Source: Arthrobacter ramosus
Lineage (GTDB): Bacteria > Actinomycetota > Actinomycetes > Actinomycetales > Micrococcaceae
Assembly (NCBI RefSeq): GCF_039535095.1
Contig: NZ_BAAAWN010000001.1
Location: forward strand, 1,240,001-1,304,000
Reading direction: 5' to 3'
Length of the DNA stretch: 64,000 bases
Shown one piece after another: positions 10,701-22,882 of the stretch; position 1 is the stretch's first letter, and the number at the start of each line of letters is the position of its first letter. Made by a program: the position numbers and the translations under genes. The notes under the pieces were generated by a model, which saw only the letters and a list, made by a program, of their open reading frames with translations, was not told the DNA's origin and did no database searches.

Positions 10701-11913
10701 ACATTCCTTGCACCTTGGCTTCGGGTCCTGTGAGGGAAACGGCTTGGATCGAGGGATCCAGAACCACGGGAACGGGGCCCAACCGCGGTGGCTGAAAGCC
10801 CGGGTCCGCGGGATCGAGTGCAACCCGGGCGTTCTGCGGACTGATGCCGAGCCGGAGCCAGACATCGCGGCAGCCCGCCGTTCCTTGCGTTGTGACCGGG
10901 CCTTGCTCCGTGCCCGTGACTTGCTCCGTGCCGGGTCCCTGGGATGTGCCGGTGCCTTGGGTTGTGCTGGTTCTTGGCAGCGTCAACTGCATTCGCCCGC
11001 GTTCTCTTGAGAGGAAAACTGCTGAGTTGACGGCGTAGGCGAGCTCGGCGGCGGACGGTGAACACCGCCGTCGTCGGGCCCGGTCTTGTTCGACGGCCGC
11101 CGCGATCGCGGCAGCCAGAAGGCAGCGCTCCCGCCTTCCCGAAATTGCCGGGGCAAGGACCGCGATGGCAGAAATTGCGGTGAATCCGAGGAACATCCAC
11201 ATGCCAGTGGCCAGAGCCATTCCGACTCCCAGCAGGAACGGGAGCCCGGCCGTGAGGAGAAGTTGCGTGCGGCTGCCCGCATCGTGGCGCCGGGGGACCA
11301 GGATCGGCTGGGCGATGCCCAGCCCCGCTGCCCCGAGCGACTCCGCTCCGTATTCTCCGTCGCCGAAGACAATTGACATGACAGAGCCGCCACATCGGAT
11401 CCTCGAGGCGGTTGAGAGAGGGGCGGAGCGGACTTTGCGTCCGTCCACCACCGTTCCGTTCGCGCTCCCGTTGTCGGTTATGGTGACCGCTGTCTCGGAA
11501 ATCGTCAGGACAGCGTGGACCCGGGAAACATCAGGATCCGGGAGGCAGATATCGGCGTTGCTCCGGCCGATCCCGTAAGTGCCCCGTTCCAGCGGTATGA
11601 CCATGCCCGCGGCTGGTCCGGCGTGAACCAGCAAGGACAACGCTGCGGGACTGCGATCGCGATCACGGGTGTCTTGCGCCTCCGAATCGGACCCGTCTAC
11701 CAACACAGCTCCCGGCATGAGCGGCGCCGAGCCAACGGTGAGACCGCTGAGTGGCAGCCCATCGACTGCAAGTTTTCCGGTTGCGAACTCGGCCGCGACT
11801 GCAGCCTCGACCACGGCCCCAGGGGTGCCGTTGCAGGCGGCTATGGCCAGTTCGATGGGTTCGCCTTGCCGTAACGCCCGCGGGGCCCGGACGAGGGTGC
11901 AATGGAATGTCAC
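7774..11913 (-). CDS. FHA-domain FtsK/SpoIIIE-type ATPase (EssC/EccC-like)
   Basis: This 1379-residue protein has the layout of type VII secretion motor ATPases. An FHA domain lies near residues 85-165 (YGIGRSNADICLPDPDVSRVH, NGSANGTVVDG), followed by two membrane helices at about 215-260 and then three FtsK/SpoIIIE modules. Module 1 has an intact Walker A (AGTTGSGKSELL, about 610) and Walker B (LVLVIDEF, about 725). Module 2 has GPPGSGVED near 960, where the Walker lysine is lost. Module 3 has an intact GTPGSGKSSLL near 1230. The start is GTG 11913. No WXG100, EccB/D/E or mycosin gene is next to it, so the transported substrate is unknown. The gene is divergent from glf. Confidence 0.85.
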   Translation of the reverse strand: MTFHCTLVRAPRALRQGEPIELAIAACNGTPGAVVEAAVAAEFATGKLAVDGLPLSGLTVGSAPLMPGAVLVDGSDSEAQDTRDRDRSPAALSLLVHAGPAAGMVIPLERGTYGIGRSNADICLPDPDVSRVHAVLTISETAVTITDNGSANGTVVDGRKVRSAPLSTASRIRCGGSVMSIVFGDGEYGAESLGAAGLGIAQPILVPRRHDAGSRTQLLLTAGLPFLLGVGMALATGMWMFLGFTAISAIAVLAPAISGRRERCLLAAAIAAAVEQDRARRRRCSPSAAELAYAVNSAVFLSRERGRMQLTLPRTSTTQGTGTSQGPGTEQVTGTEQGPVTTQGTAGCRDVWLRLGISPQNARVALDPADPGFQPPRLGPVPVVLDPSIQAVSLTGPEAKVQGMFRFLLMQLAAFPCAANVPVLIHGPIALLPSSARFLPRVTLTTDASSAAAVLSMPADRPGALFLVGPERHPAVDSLRLAAIESGWRVFERTASGDESGSAIELWNKRSVLRSCLSETEFDPDLVPHPVFDRYCRSLARVPGLATERAPLVPSTCGLAELLLPEPSSIAARWSASSVRGGLSAVIGQGADGPRSLDLVSDGPHLLVAGTTGSGKSELLRTIVSAISLTHSPDRVNFLFVDFKGGSGLGPLLDLPQCVGMLTDLSEHELERTRSSLRAEVRMREAILAKAGVPDLPAYWATAGGTGGGGAAGRRSQLPALPRLVLVIDEFRMLIEDAPDALAELMRIATLGRSLGIHLIMATQRPQGALSADIRANVTTSIALRVQSEMESRDVINSPAAASIPVSLPGRAYMVRGVEDPEPFQSATLSVGEKGPSLTKAIARPAAGSLRFSGWSETADAETRGAVATPAEAVRPMIKAINRVWGILGGTPPRRPVAHPLPESIPFHESLGTSAMAGKHAASGTPAGPTAYLGLADLPTQQRVAGLSWTPLVHGNLGLVGPPGSGVEDTCRAAAAQLVGSADELHLYVLDGDGSFTDVAAQGRVGAVASPNDIRRAVRILERFAAEMSARQSPGTVAGQVPLLLVISSWGSWVSELRAGPLAWAEDVVHSIVRDGPKAGLAVLVTGDRELTASRMFASIPNRAYFPTGTTEEGRLAWPRFATMMALKGRAVVSGNLLDVDTAVAQLVATPPSAAWPYCVPPETALRPFRVDPLPQFIRASDLAADGRTETTAVSRAGAQGSVLLGVGGDEHEPAWIKLPRPAVLLALGTPGSGKSSLLTALAVLNPGHHWWTPPEGADPDAFWAEFHRDASRRLVGAEVIPLVDDAERLSSETACLLAELPGMGFSVVATAGSPVLLQRTPLASLARNHGSGILLGNGPPAAREFFGVRVDVEPAPPPGRAVLIEHGRTRSVQVAAPD

Positions 11914-12017
11914 TGTGTCCGCTCCTTCGGTTCGCGGGACTGCTGTTCTTCCACGATATTTGTGATGAGGACCGGGCGTTCCAGGGCAGTTGGCCTATGT
12001 GGAAAACGTTTCACTGA

Positions 12018-15292
<3,275 letters not shown>

Positions 15293-16162
15293 ATGACACA
15301 GCCCGTGACCGACTTGGTCCAACCGGGCCGCGGCCGCGGCATCGTCGACGTCTACAAACACAAGTTCCTGCTGCAGTTACTGGTACGCAAGGAGATCAAG
15401 ATCCGCTATCGCGGCTCCGTCTTGGGACTCCTCTGGTCCTATGTGAAGCCGCTGATGCAGTTCTTGATCTACTTCGTGGCTCTCGGAGTCTTCCTCGACA
15501 TGCAGCGCGGAACCCCCAACTACGCGATTTATCTCTTCGCGGGAATCGTGCTGGTCAATTTCTTCACGGAGTCGCTGGGCAATGCGACGCGCTCCATAGT
15601 GGACAACCGGGACCTTATCCGTAAGATCTACTTGCCCCGGGAGCTGTTCCCCGTCTCTACCGTGTGGGTTTCCGCAGCCCATTTGCTTCCCCAGGTAGTG
15701 GTCCTGCTCGGAGCCTGCCTGTTGACCGGATGGAGTCCCTCGATCTGGCAACTGCTGGCCGTCGTCGGAGCGTTTGTGCTGACAGCGATTCTTTCCACCG
15801 GCCTCGGCCTGCTTTTCGGTGCGGCCAACGTCTACTTCCGCGACTCCGAGAACATCGTGGACATGATCCTCATGATCGTCACGTGGGCCTCACCGGTACT
15901 TTACGTGTGGCCGATGGTGCAACGCGTCATGGGTCCCTGGTTCTTCTTGTACCAGCTGAATCCGGTGACAGTCGCCGTCGAAATCTTCCACTGGGCATTT
16001 TGGTCCCCGACACTGAGCGCTGCGCAATCCGGATCGATTTCCATGCCGCCGGACCTGATCACCGTCTGGTTCCCCTCCGCCTTTGGCGTCGCTGTACTCG
16101 TCCTCGTGATTGGCCAGCTCGTCTTCATGAAGTTGTCTGTCCACTTTGCCCAGGAGCTCTGA
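15293..16162 (+). CDS. wzm: ABC-2 polysaccharide export permease (Wzm-like)
   Basis: This is the membrane half of an ABC transporter that flips lipid-linked galactan, or a related polymer, across the membrane. The protein is 289 residues with about six membrane helices after a cytoplasmic N-terminus, and has the ABC-2 family signature LVRKEIKIRYRGSVLGLLWSY near residue 30. The ATG abuts the glfT2 stop with no spacer, and the wzt gene follows 1 base after its stop. The pairing with an ATPase of the Wzt/RfbE type directly downstream supports the assignment. Confidence 0.92.
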   Translation: MTQPVTDLVQPGRGRGIVDVYKHKFLLQLLVRKEIKIRYRGSVLGLLWSYVKPLMQFLIYFVALGVFLDMQRGTPNYAIYLFAGIVLVNFFTESLGNATRSIVDNRDLIRKIYLPRELFPVSTVWVSAAHLLPQVVVLLGACLLTGWSPSIWQLLAVVGAFVLTAILSTGLGLLFGAANVYFRDSENIVDMILMIVTWASPVLYVWPMVQRVMGPWFFLYQLNPVTVAVEIFHWAFWSPTLSAAQSGSISMPPDLITVWFPSAFGVAVLVLVIGQLVFMKLSVHFAQEL

Positions 16163-16163
16163 A

Positions 16164-16925
16164 ATGACTGTACCTGCGGGAGTGTCCGACAGGGTGGCCA
16201 TCACCTGCCGGAATTTGCGGAAGAAGTTTGTGCTCCGGCACACCCGCAGTATGAAGGAAGCAATTGTCTGGTTGCTGACCGGGCGCAAAGGGGACCTTTC
16301 CAAGAAGTTCGATGCGCTGAAGGACGTTTCGCTGGATGTCGAGCAAGGCGAAACCGTGGCGCTGCTCGGGCTTAACGGCTCAGGCAAGTCAACCCTCTTG
16401 AAGCTCATCTCAGGCGTGCTCCAGCCGGACGAGGGTACCGTGCATACACGGGGACGAGTGGCCGGCCTGATCGAAGTCGGCGCCGGTTTCCACCACGACC
16501 TCAGCGGGCGCGACAACGTGTACCTCAATGGGGCCATCCTTGGGATGAGCCAAAACCAGATCGATGAAATGTTCGACTCGATTGTGGAGTTCTCCGAAAT
16601 CGGAGAATTCATCGACACCGAGGTCAAGTTCTATTCCTCGGGCATGTACCTGAAGTTGGCTTTCTCGATCGCGGTCCACACGGACCCTGAGGTCTTCCTC
16701 ATCGACGAGATTTTGGCTGTGGGCGACGAACCGTTCCAACGCAAATGCATCACCAAGATCAACGAATTGGCCGCGGCCGGCAAGACACTGTTCGTCGTGA
16801 GCCACGACTTGGATCTTGTCGCGTCTGTGTGCAAGCGTGGTGTCCTCTTGGAACACGGCAAGATCATCATGGACGGCGAAGTTCATGACGTCGTTCGGGA
16901 ACTCCGGCGGAGGTCTGCAGACTAG
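16164..16925 (+). CDS. wzt: ABC polysaccharide export ATPase (Wzt-like)
   Basis: This is the ATP-binding partner of the preceding permease. Walker A is LLGLNGSGKSTLLKL, the signature loop is the export-type YSSGMYLKLAFSIAV, and Walker B is EVFLIDEILAVGDE; this form is characteristic of the Wzt/TagH branch. There is no C-terminal carbohydrate-binding extension (253 residues), as in the mycobacterial Rv3781 type. AGGAG at 16152-16156 lies 7 bases before ATG 16164, which I prefer over the in-frame upstream ATG at 16146 inside wzm. Confidence 0.92.
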   Translation: MTVPAGVSDRVAITCRNLRKKFVLRHTRSMKEAIVWLLTGRKGDLSKKFDALKDVSLDVEQGETVALLGLNGSGKSTLLKLISGVLQPDEGTVHTRGRVAGLIEVGAGFHHDLSGRDNVYLNGAILGMSQNQIDEMFDSIVEFSEIGEFIDTEVKFYSSGMYLKLAFSIAVHTDPEVFLIDEILAVGDEPFQRKCITKINELAAAGKTLFVVSHDLDLVASVCKRGVLLEHGKIIMDGEVHDVVRELRRRSAD

Positions 16926-17000
16926 CCACGGGGGGAGGTCGGCCGACTGGCTACGGCCCGGCCTGGACCAGCTGCGGACATCCGCCGACAGTGCGCCTTA

Positions 17001-18965
17001 TCAGCCGGCTCCGCAGGCCGTTATTTTGTAGACCTTTGCATTTCCCTGGCTGTCTACGAGTTGAACTCCCGGGTTTTGGTCCAGGTGAGTGAGGCCAGCC
17101 GGAGTGTGGTTTCCTCCATGGACTTCCAGCAATCCGAAGTCAAGGACGTAATAGGAATGCTGGCTCCTAACAGCCCTGCACACGGCGGGATCCTTTGAGA
17201 CAGTGTCCAGGTGGTCGTATATCTCTTGGAGATCAGGGGAAACATAGCTGAGGATATGGAGCTGCGCGGACTTGCGATCACCGAGGGCATATGAAAGAGC
17301 CGCTCCGGTGTAGGGGTTCCCGATCAAGATCGCATCTTGGGGGACGTCGTTGTGCAATCTTTGGAAGATTGCCAGCTCGTCGCTCGAGACCAAAGGGGAG
17401 TCCGCTGACAAGGTGTATTTTGATGCGGCTTGCTCAACTTCCTTGTTCACTCCGCCCACTTGCCCGACGAGGACGGCTAGGACGACGAGAACGGCAGCCA
17501 CGGCGCATTGAAGTGCATTCCGCAGACCGGACCGGTGGATCCCAAGGCCGCTTCCACGGAAAACCCGCTTGAACAGTTGCGATAGGTACGGATTATTGCA
17601 GATCCACTCCACGCCCACGGCAGAAAGCAAGACGGCGACAAGGGGCAACAGAGCTGCAATACGGTAGCTGTCGTTGTACCAGACACCTGTCAAAACACTC
17701 CGTACCCTGGAAATGGGGAAACCGGAAACAACCACAAACAGCACCGTGAAAATCAGGAAGACTCCTGCGAGCCACTTGTACCGAATCCTCCCCACTGCAG
17801 TCCAAAGGCCCAGCAGCGCCACCGGTGCCACTAGCCAAGCGGCAGGCAAGTCCAACGGAGAGAAAACAATGGCTTCGCCGAGGGCCTGCGGGACCGTATG
17901 GTACGGGCCCCAGAATGAAGCGTCCGAAGGTGGCCTGAGGACGACCCAAAGAATAAGGAAAACCAGGCAATAGCTGACCAGGGGGACCATCAACCTGGCC
18001 CTCCCGACACGGAGCAAACCCCGTCTCCGGAGCTTGAAGGCCTTCCACGCAAGGACACCGACCATCGGGGCCGTCCATGTCAGCCAGGCCATGAAGGTGG
18101 TTGGATGCGCCACAACGAGCCCTGCAAGGCTCAACAAGAGTGCCAGGATCGCCGATAGGTCCCGCGGAACCCAGGCCGGGGAAACCCTGGAAATTGCCGC
18201 GGCAAGGGCGATCGAACCCGGCAGGATGCTGATCGACAGCAGATTGGGGTACAGGACGCCGAAGTCCATCATCAGGAGCGGGAATGCGCCAAGCGAGGCG
18301 GATGCTACGCCGGCTGCCAGGGCAACCGCGGACGAACGGCCAATGGTCCATCTGGCCGCCAAGAGGCAGCCCAGAGGCCAAAACACTGCCGCGAGGACTA
18401 TGCTCGTGAGGTTCACGGCGACCGGTACGTCCAGCGCGAAGGTGGAGGCGACCAACGTCGCCACCGCGTTCCAGCCCGCGGGATAGAAGCCGCCGCCGGT
18501 CATGTCGCCGATCGTCAGGGACGAGGCATTCCCGGTATCAAGGGCGTACTTGACGGAGTTGAGATGAAAAACGGCGTCGTAGGTTTGCGAAAAATGCTCG
18601 GGCCCGCCGATGGCTTGCATGACCCTGGCGCCGATCACCACTAGTGCGAGAACACCGGCCACAAATGGTGCTGACCGCCGCCAAAGTCCCGGACTCGGCG
18701 TTTCCCCACGGCGGGGACGGGATCGGGAAACGAACCATGCCACCGCGCCGAGCGCGACGGCCACAATAGCGACCGGAAGCAGGGTGAACCGCACATGCAA
18801 AAAGGGGCTCAGCGTCGAAGCTATGACAATCACCCCTACCGACAGGGCAGGGGACAGCCCTAGCGCGTCAAATCCTCGATAGCGCAATCCCAGTGCCACA
18901 AGCAGTCCGGGTGAAATCAGCACTAAGGCAGCGCCGACTAACTGCGGAAGGACAGACCACCACAC
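17001..18965 (-). CDS. Large polytopic membrane protein, DUF6541 type
   Basis: The protein has 654 residues with a dozen or more hydrophobic segments from the N-terminus (LPQLVGAALVLISPGLLVA) to about residue 510, then a soluble C-terminal domain. The arrangement and the N-terminal sequence resemble DUF6541 proteins, which sit in actinobacterial envelope-glycan loci and look like GT-C glycosyltransferases; the enzymatic role is inference. The start is GTG 18965, 9 bases after the rmlA stop, so the two are probably co-transcribed. It converges on wzt, with no clear terminator in the 75 bases between. Confidence 0.75.
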   Translation of the reverse strand: MWWSVLPQLVGAALVLISPGLLVALGLRYRGFDALGLSPALSVGVIVIASTLSPFLHVRFTLLPVAIVAVALGAVAWFVSRSRPRRGETPSPGLWRRSAPFVAGVLALVVIGARVMQAIGGPEHFSQTYDAVFHLNSVKYALDTGNASSLTIGDMTGGGFYPAGWNAVATLVASTFALDVPVAVNLTSIVLAAVFWPLGCLLAARWTIGRSSAVALAAGVASASLGAFPLLMMDFGVLYPNLLSISILPGSIALAAAISRVSPAWVPRDLSAILALLLSLAGLVVAHPTTFMAWLTWTAPMVGVLAWKAFKLRRRGLLRVGRARLMVPLVSYCLVFLILWVVLRPPSDASFWGPYHTVPQALGEAIVFSPLDLPAAWLVAPVALLGLWTAVGRIRYKWLAGVFLIFTVLFVVVSGFPISRVRSVLTGVWYNDSYRIAALLPLVAVLLSAVGVEWICNNPYLSQLFKRVFRGSGLGIHRSGLRNALQCAVAAVLVVLAVLVGQVGGVNKEVEQAASKYTLSADSPLVSSDELAIFQRLHNDVPQDAILIGNPYTGAALSYALGDRKSAQLHILSYVSPDLQEIYDHLDTVSKDPAVCRAVRSQHSYYVLDFGLLEVHGGNHTPAGLTHLDQNPGVQLVDSQGNAKVYKITACGAG

Positions 18966-18974
18966 GGGCGGCGA

Positions 18975-19850
18975 CTAGTCTTCCAGCAGGCCGTGGAGGT
19001 ACGCTCCGTAACCACTCTTGATCAGCGGCTCGGCACGTGCGCGCAGCTCGTCGTCCGAAAGAAAACCTTGGCGCCAGGCGATTTCCTCGGGAGCCCCGAT
19101 CTTCAGGCCTTGGCGGTTCTCTACCGTGCGAATGAAATTCGACGCGTCGTTGAGGTCGTTGAAGGTACCGGTGTCGAGCCATGCCGTGCCCCGCGGAAGG
19201 ATCTCGACATGGAGCTTTTCGTTCTGAAGATATGTCCTGTTGATGTCCGTGATTTCGAGCTCGCCACGGGGTGAAGGCTTGAGGTTCTTCGCGATCTCCA
19301 CGACATCGTTGTCATAGAAATACAGGCCGGGAACGGCATAGTGAGATTTGGGGTGCTCCGGCTTTTCCTCCAAGGAAATGGCTTTGCCATCTTCGTTGAA
19401 TTCGACCACGCCGTAGGCTTTGGGATCTTTCACCCAGTAACCAAAGACGGCACCGCCGTCGATGTTTGCATGTTTCCGAAGCTGCGTTCCCATGCCCTGT
19501 CCGTAGAAGATATTGTCTCCCAGGACGAGGGCAACAGTTTCATTTCCGATATGTTCCTCACCCAGGATAAATGCTTGGGCGAGTCCATCGGGCGACGGCT
19601 GCTGGACATAGGAAATGTTCACGCCGAATTGGGAACCGTCGCCAAGCAGCCGTTGGAACTGTTCGGCGTCGTGGGGAGTGGTGATGACGAGAATGTCGCG
19701 AATGCCCGCCAAAATGAGCGTGGAGAGGGGGTAGTAGATCATCGGCTTGTCATAAACCGGGACCAGCTGCTTGCTGATGCCGTGAGTAATCGGATGGAGA
19801 CGAGATCCGGTGCCACCGGCAAGAATGATTCCACGCATGGTCCCCATCAT
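18975..19850 (-). CDS. rmlA: Glucose-1-phosphate thymidylyltransferase
   Basis: RmlA makes dTDP-glucose from dTTP and glucose-1-phosphate, the first step of dTDP-L-rhamnose synthesis. The nucleotidyltransferase signature [20 protein letters not shown] is at the N-terminus, followed by [17 protein letters not shown] and DNIFYGQG; the length (about 290) is normal. ATGs at 19850, 19847 and 19838 are all possible; AAGG followed by TAAGGG lies just before the first. It is the first gene of a two-gene unit with the DUF6541 gene and is separated from rmlB and rmlCD by glycosyltransferase genes on both strands. Confidence 0.95.
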   Translation of the reverse strand: MMGTMRGIILAGGTGSRLHPITHGISKQLVPVYDKPMIYYPLSTLILAGIRDILVITTPHDAEQFQRLLGDGSQFGVNISYVQQPSPDGLAQAFILGEEHIGNETVALVLGDNIFYGQGMGTQLRKHANIDGGAVFGYWVKDPKAYGVVEFNEDGKAISLEEKPEHPKSHYAVPGLYFYDNDVVEIAKNLKPSPRGELEITDINRTYLQNEKLHVEILPRGTAWLDTGTFNDLNDASNFIRTVENRQGLKIGAPEEIAWRQGFLSDDELRARAEPLIKSGYGAYLHGLLED

Positions 19851-19908
19851 CCCTTACCTTCGAGTCCGCGGCAAAACCAGCGACTGGCCAATGGCCCCCG
19901 CTCAGCTC

Positions 19909-20823
19909 CTAGCCGCGGTGCGCTCTTCCGCTCCGGCCACGGATGCCGTCGATGGTTCCCCTCAATGCGGACCGGAGCCGGGCAGCGCGGCCGGGTGCCA
20001 ATACTGTCACGAAAAGGAGGTGCCTCATGTCGAGCAACAAGCTGCCGGCAACCCATCCTGGATGTACCTTCGCGTATCGCCGGCCAACGAGAATCCGGTT
20101 TCGGAAGATGTAGTAATAGCGCCAGGAAGCAGCAATGCGGACTTTCAATGGACGATCCTGAAGCTTGATGTCCCTGCCCAGAATATTCGCATCTACCAAG
20201 GTTCCCAGCGAATGGTCGAATTCTGCGTCCGCAAGTACGGTCGGAAGTCCGGCATCAAGGGCGCGGAAGTAATATTCCGTGTCCACGAGGTCGATGAACA
20301 GGCCATCCCAGAAGTTGCCGATCGCGTCCAAGGTGGAAACCGGAATCAGCAGCCCGGATTGAATCGGTTCCCGTCCCAGCTGGATTCCGGATTTGGAACC
20401 GGCCTTCTTCACTGGATTGCCGTGGATGCGGGCCGGGGAAACGAGGCCCGGGGTTATACCTGCGGCCTCTGCGGACTTGGCAGCCTCCAGTAACCGGTGG
20501 ACGTATTCGGCGGTCAGGAGTGAATCCTGGTCGACGGTGATGATGTAGTCAACCGGCGTGGTACGCGCCAAATCTATCCCCGCGTTCAGCGCGGATGCGA
20601 TTCCGGAGTTTTCTTCGAGCCGCAGCACCATGGCGCCGGCCTTCGCCGCGTCCTCGAAGATCTGATCGAAACCGGGCCCGCCGCCGTCGTCGACTACGAC
20701 TACGGTGGTCAGTTGCCGTAGCAAAGAGGTGACGTTGCGGACCAGGTGCGACGTCGGACGATAGGCGGTGACGACCGCGGCTACGTGGTTTAGCCGCTTC
20801 GACGGTTCAATCTCGGGTGGCAC
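19909..20823 (-). CDS. GT2-family glycosyltransferase, rhamnosyltransferase-like
   Basis: This is a GT-A fold family 2 glycosyltransferase of about 304 residues. The N-terminal strand and nucleotide site are seen in VAAVVTAYRPTSHLVRNVTS and VVVVDDGGG, the metal motif is DQD in IITVDQDSLL, and a conserved FIDLVDTEYYFRALDAG block follows. The pattern is that of bacterial rhamnosyltransferases (RfbF-like), which fits the nearby dTDP-rhamnose genes. I chose GTG 20823 because AGGAAA lies 6 bases upstream; the longer frame to 20919 would run inside the preceding gene. It starts 10 bases after the stop of the next GT gene in the same minus-strand operon. Confidence 0.85.
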   Translation of the reverse strand: MPPEIEPSKRLNHVAAVVTAYRPTSHLVRNVTSLLRQLTTVVVVDDGGGPGFDQIFEDAAKAGAMVLRLEENSGIASALNAGIDLARTTPVDYIITVDQDSLLTAEYVHRLLEAAKSAEAAGITPGLVSPARIHGNPVKKAGSKSGIQLGREPIQSGLLIPVSTLDAIGNFWDGLFIDLVDTEYYFRALDAGLPTVLADAEFDHSLGTLVDANILGRDIKLQDRPLKVRIAASWRYYYIFRNRILVGRRYAKVHPGWVAGSLLLDMRHLLFVTVLAPGRAARLRSALRGTIDGIRGRSGRAHRG

Positions 20824-20833
20824 GTCGAATTTC

Positions 20834-21721
20834 CTAGTTTCCAAGAGTATGCCTAAGGAGGGACCCGACAGCTGCGGGGCTGCCATGCAACGCCGCGTTG
20901 GGCAGGAGCAGGAAAGCATGGGCCCGGGACGTCAGACGCAATGCCGCTGCCCTTGATGCATTTCGCCACCCCTTCTTCCTGCAGAGCTCGGCCGCAAGTT
21001 CGAAATAGCCGCGTTCCCCGGCAAAACGGGAGCCGTCCAGCAATTTGCTCGAAGAGGCACTGGCCGTGTGCCTGCGGTATGCGAAACATACCTCCGGCTC
21101 GATGAGCAGCTCAGCTCCTGCCAGGACCATGTCGATGATCAACCCAAGATCCTGGATGACGTGGAGGCCATCGCGAAAATCGAAGTTCTCGATCTTGTCC
21201 CGACGGAAAATCAGGGACGGCCAGTAGAGCCAGTCACCATGGAGCAGGCTGACTGCCAGTTTCTCGCCGCTGACCGCCCTGGGCCCGGATCCGCGAGGCT
21301 TGACCAGGTGTTGCTTGACAAGGTCCGCAATGGGCCGTGCGCTCTCCCCGGCCTCATTGATCACTTCCACGCCCGGCTGGATGATCCAGGCTTCTGGAAA
21401 ATCCCGGTGCGCGCGAAGTGCGACATCAACGAAGTTCGGCAGGAGAATGTCGTCGCAACCCATGACCACAAGCGTGTCCTGCGTTGCGCGGGAGACACAT
21501 GTGCGGAAGTTCGCCGTAATTCCTTCGTTGATTTCCTTGCGGACATAGGTAATGCGGGGATCGTTGATTTCTTCCAAGTATCGGCGGACCTCATCGCCTG
21601 GATAGGCGTCGTCCACTACGGTCAGGAGCCAATCGTCCGAATTCTGTGCCAGTACGCTGTCGACTGCCTGCCGCATGTAGTCAGGATCCCCCCAATAGGG
21701 GATGAAGATATCAAGGGCCAT
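20834..21721 (-). CDS. GT2-family glycosyltransferase
   Basis: This 295-residue protein starts directly with the GT-A domain (ALDIFIPYWGDPDYMRQAVDS), has VVDDAYPGDEVRRYLEE for nucleotide binding and CDD (VVMGCDDILLPNFV) as the DXD equivalent. The C-terminal part has the FAYRRHTASAS segment common in family 2 enzymes that act on cell-surface glycans. The sugar donor cannot be told from sequence. It lies 8 bases after the DUF2304 gene and 10 bases before the next GT gene, so all belong to one minus-strand operon. Confidence 0.85.
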   Translation of the reverse strand: MALDIFIPYWGDPDYMRQAVDSVLAQNSDDWLLTVVDDAYPGDEVRRYLEEINDPRITYVRKEINEGITANFRTCVSRATQDTLVVMGCDDILLPNFVDVALRAHRDFPEAWIIQPGVEVINEAGESARPIADLVKQHLVKPRGSGPRAVSGEKLAVSLLHGDWLYWPSLIFRRDKIENFDFRDGLHVIQDLGLIIDMVLAGAELLIEPEVCFAYRRHTASASSSKLLDGSRFAGERGYFELAAELCRKKGWRNASRAAALRLTSRAHAFLLLPNAALHGSPAAVGSLLRHTLGN

Positions 21722-21729
21722 TCGGTTCC

Positions 21730-22113
21730 TTACTTTGGGCCGGAAGGAGTGGATGCGTCGTCTTCCGGGGTCTCGGCAGCTTGGAGGCGCTCAAGGAGGG
21801 TGCGCATGATCGCAACTTCCTCAGCCAGTGTCCTGGTCTCATCCTCAACGACCGAGATTTCCCAGGAAAGGTGCAAACAGACTCCCAGTAGCAACAGGAT
21901 GCTGATGATGAAAAGCAAGTTCGACGGAAGCTGCACGCCAACGAGTTCGGCAACGATTGTCAGCAAGCTCGGGAACGCGGCAAGGACCAAGGTTCCAATG
22001 CCTACCACGAGCCAAAGTGCCGCGTACTTCTCACGGAGCTTTTTGCGCCGCAGCATTTCGAATACGATCCCCACGATCGCCAAAGCGAGGAGGAAGGCCG
22101 CCAGATTTCCCAT
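21730..22113 (-). CDS. DUF2304 small membrane protein
   Basis: This 127-residue protein has three hydrophobic helices (MGNLAAFLLALAIVGIVFE, YAALWLVVGIGTLVLAAF, LLFIISILLLLGVCLHLSW) and then a charged coiled-coil-like tail (EEVAIMRTLLERLQAAE). The layout fits DUF2304, a family encoded next to dolichyl-phosphate-mannose-synthase-like enzymes, as here. ATG 22113 follows AGGAGG by 7 bases and overlaps the previous stop (TAATG), giving translational coupling. A membrane anchor or partner role for the neighbouring glycosyltransferase is inferred from the pairing. Confidence 0.8.
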   Translation of the reverse strand: MGNLAAFLLALAIVGIVFEMLRRKKLREKYAALWLVVGIGTLVLAAFPSLLTIVAELVGVQLPSNLLFIISILLLLGVCLHLSWEISVVEDETRTLAEEVAIMRTLLERLQAAETPEDDASTPSGPK

Positions 22114-22868
22114 TAGGATGCCTCCTGGGCCCATGTTGTTGATGCGGATGGAATATCGGATCTCTTACGGGTAAGCGCGAAAAGGAGCGCGAAAGTGGAA
22201 CGGCCGAGATAGATCGCTGCCTTGGCAGGATTGTGGCTCGGAGTTCCGCCCTGGCGCGGGCGCATCGCCACGGGGATCTGGGTTACTTTGCAACCGGAAC
22301 GTATCGCCACGACAAGGGAGTCAATGGTGTCACCGAGGTACTCCGCGGGATAGTGGTCAAGATACTGGCTGATGGCGCGGTCATTGGCAGCACGAAATCC
22401 TGACGTCACATCCGTGAGACGCGTCTTTGCGAGGCCGGAGATGACTTTCGCGAGGAACTGCATTGCCCATTTCCGGGGGCCGCTCACCTTGTATTCGCCT
22501 TTGTCCGCGAATCGGGCGCCGATTGAGATGTCGGCGTGCTCCAGCCCGGCGAGCACCTCGCCGATGTTCCGTGGATCATGCTGCCCATCGGCGTCGACCT
22601 GGATCACACGGCCGTAGCCGAGGCGCTTCGCGTATTTGAAGCCGGCGCGCATAGCGCCACCGACGCCCAGGTTGAAGGGCAGGTTCAAAACTGTTGCTCC
22701 GGCTTCGGCTGCAACTTCCGCCGTGGCGTCGGTGGAGCCATCGTTGACGACCAGCACGTCGTAGGGGCATCCGACACCGAGGACTTCGCGGACGGTGTCG
22801 CCTACCGACTCGGCTTCATTCCACGCCGGCATGATGACCAGGATCCGCGTTGAGTCATGATTTTCCAT
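22113..22868 (-). CDS. GT2 glycosyltransferase, dolichyl-phosphate mannose synthase-like
   Basis: This 251-residue protein resembles polyprenyl-phosphate sugar synthases, which load one sugar from a nucleotide donor onto the lipid carrier for use outside the membrane. Motifs are VIMPAWNEAESVGDTVREVL, VVNDGSTDATAEVA, NLGVGGAMRAGF and DAD in IQVDADGQHDP. There are no C-terminal membrane helices, which the coupled DUF2304 protein may supply. The frame runs on to 23291, but ATG 22868 with AGGAG just upstream starts the recognisable domain (ENHDSTRILVIMPAWNE). Confidence 0.87.
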   Translation of the reverse strand: MENHDSTRILVIMPAWNEAESVGDTVREVLGVGCPYDVLVVNDGSTDATAEVAAEAGATVLNLPFNLGVGGAMRAGFKYAKRLGYGRVIQVDADGQHDPRNIGEVLAGLEHADISIGARFADKGEYKVSGPRKWAMQFLAKVISGLAKTRLTDVTSGFRAANDRAISQYLDHYPAEYLGDTIDSLVVAIRSGCKVTQIPVAMRPRQGGTPSHNPAKAAIYLGRSTFALLFALTRKRSDIPSASTTWAQEAS

Positions 22869-22882
22869 CGTTCTCCTATAAG

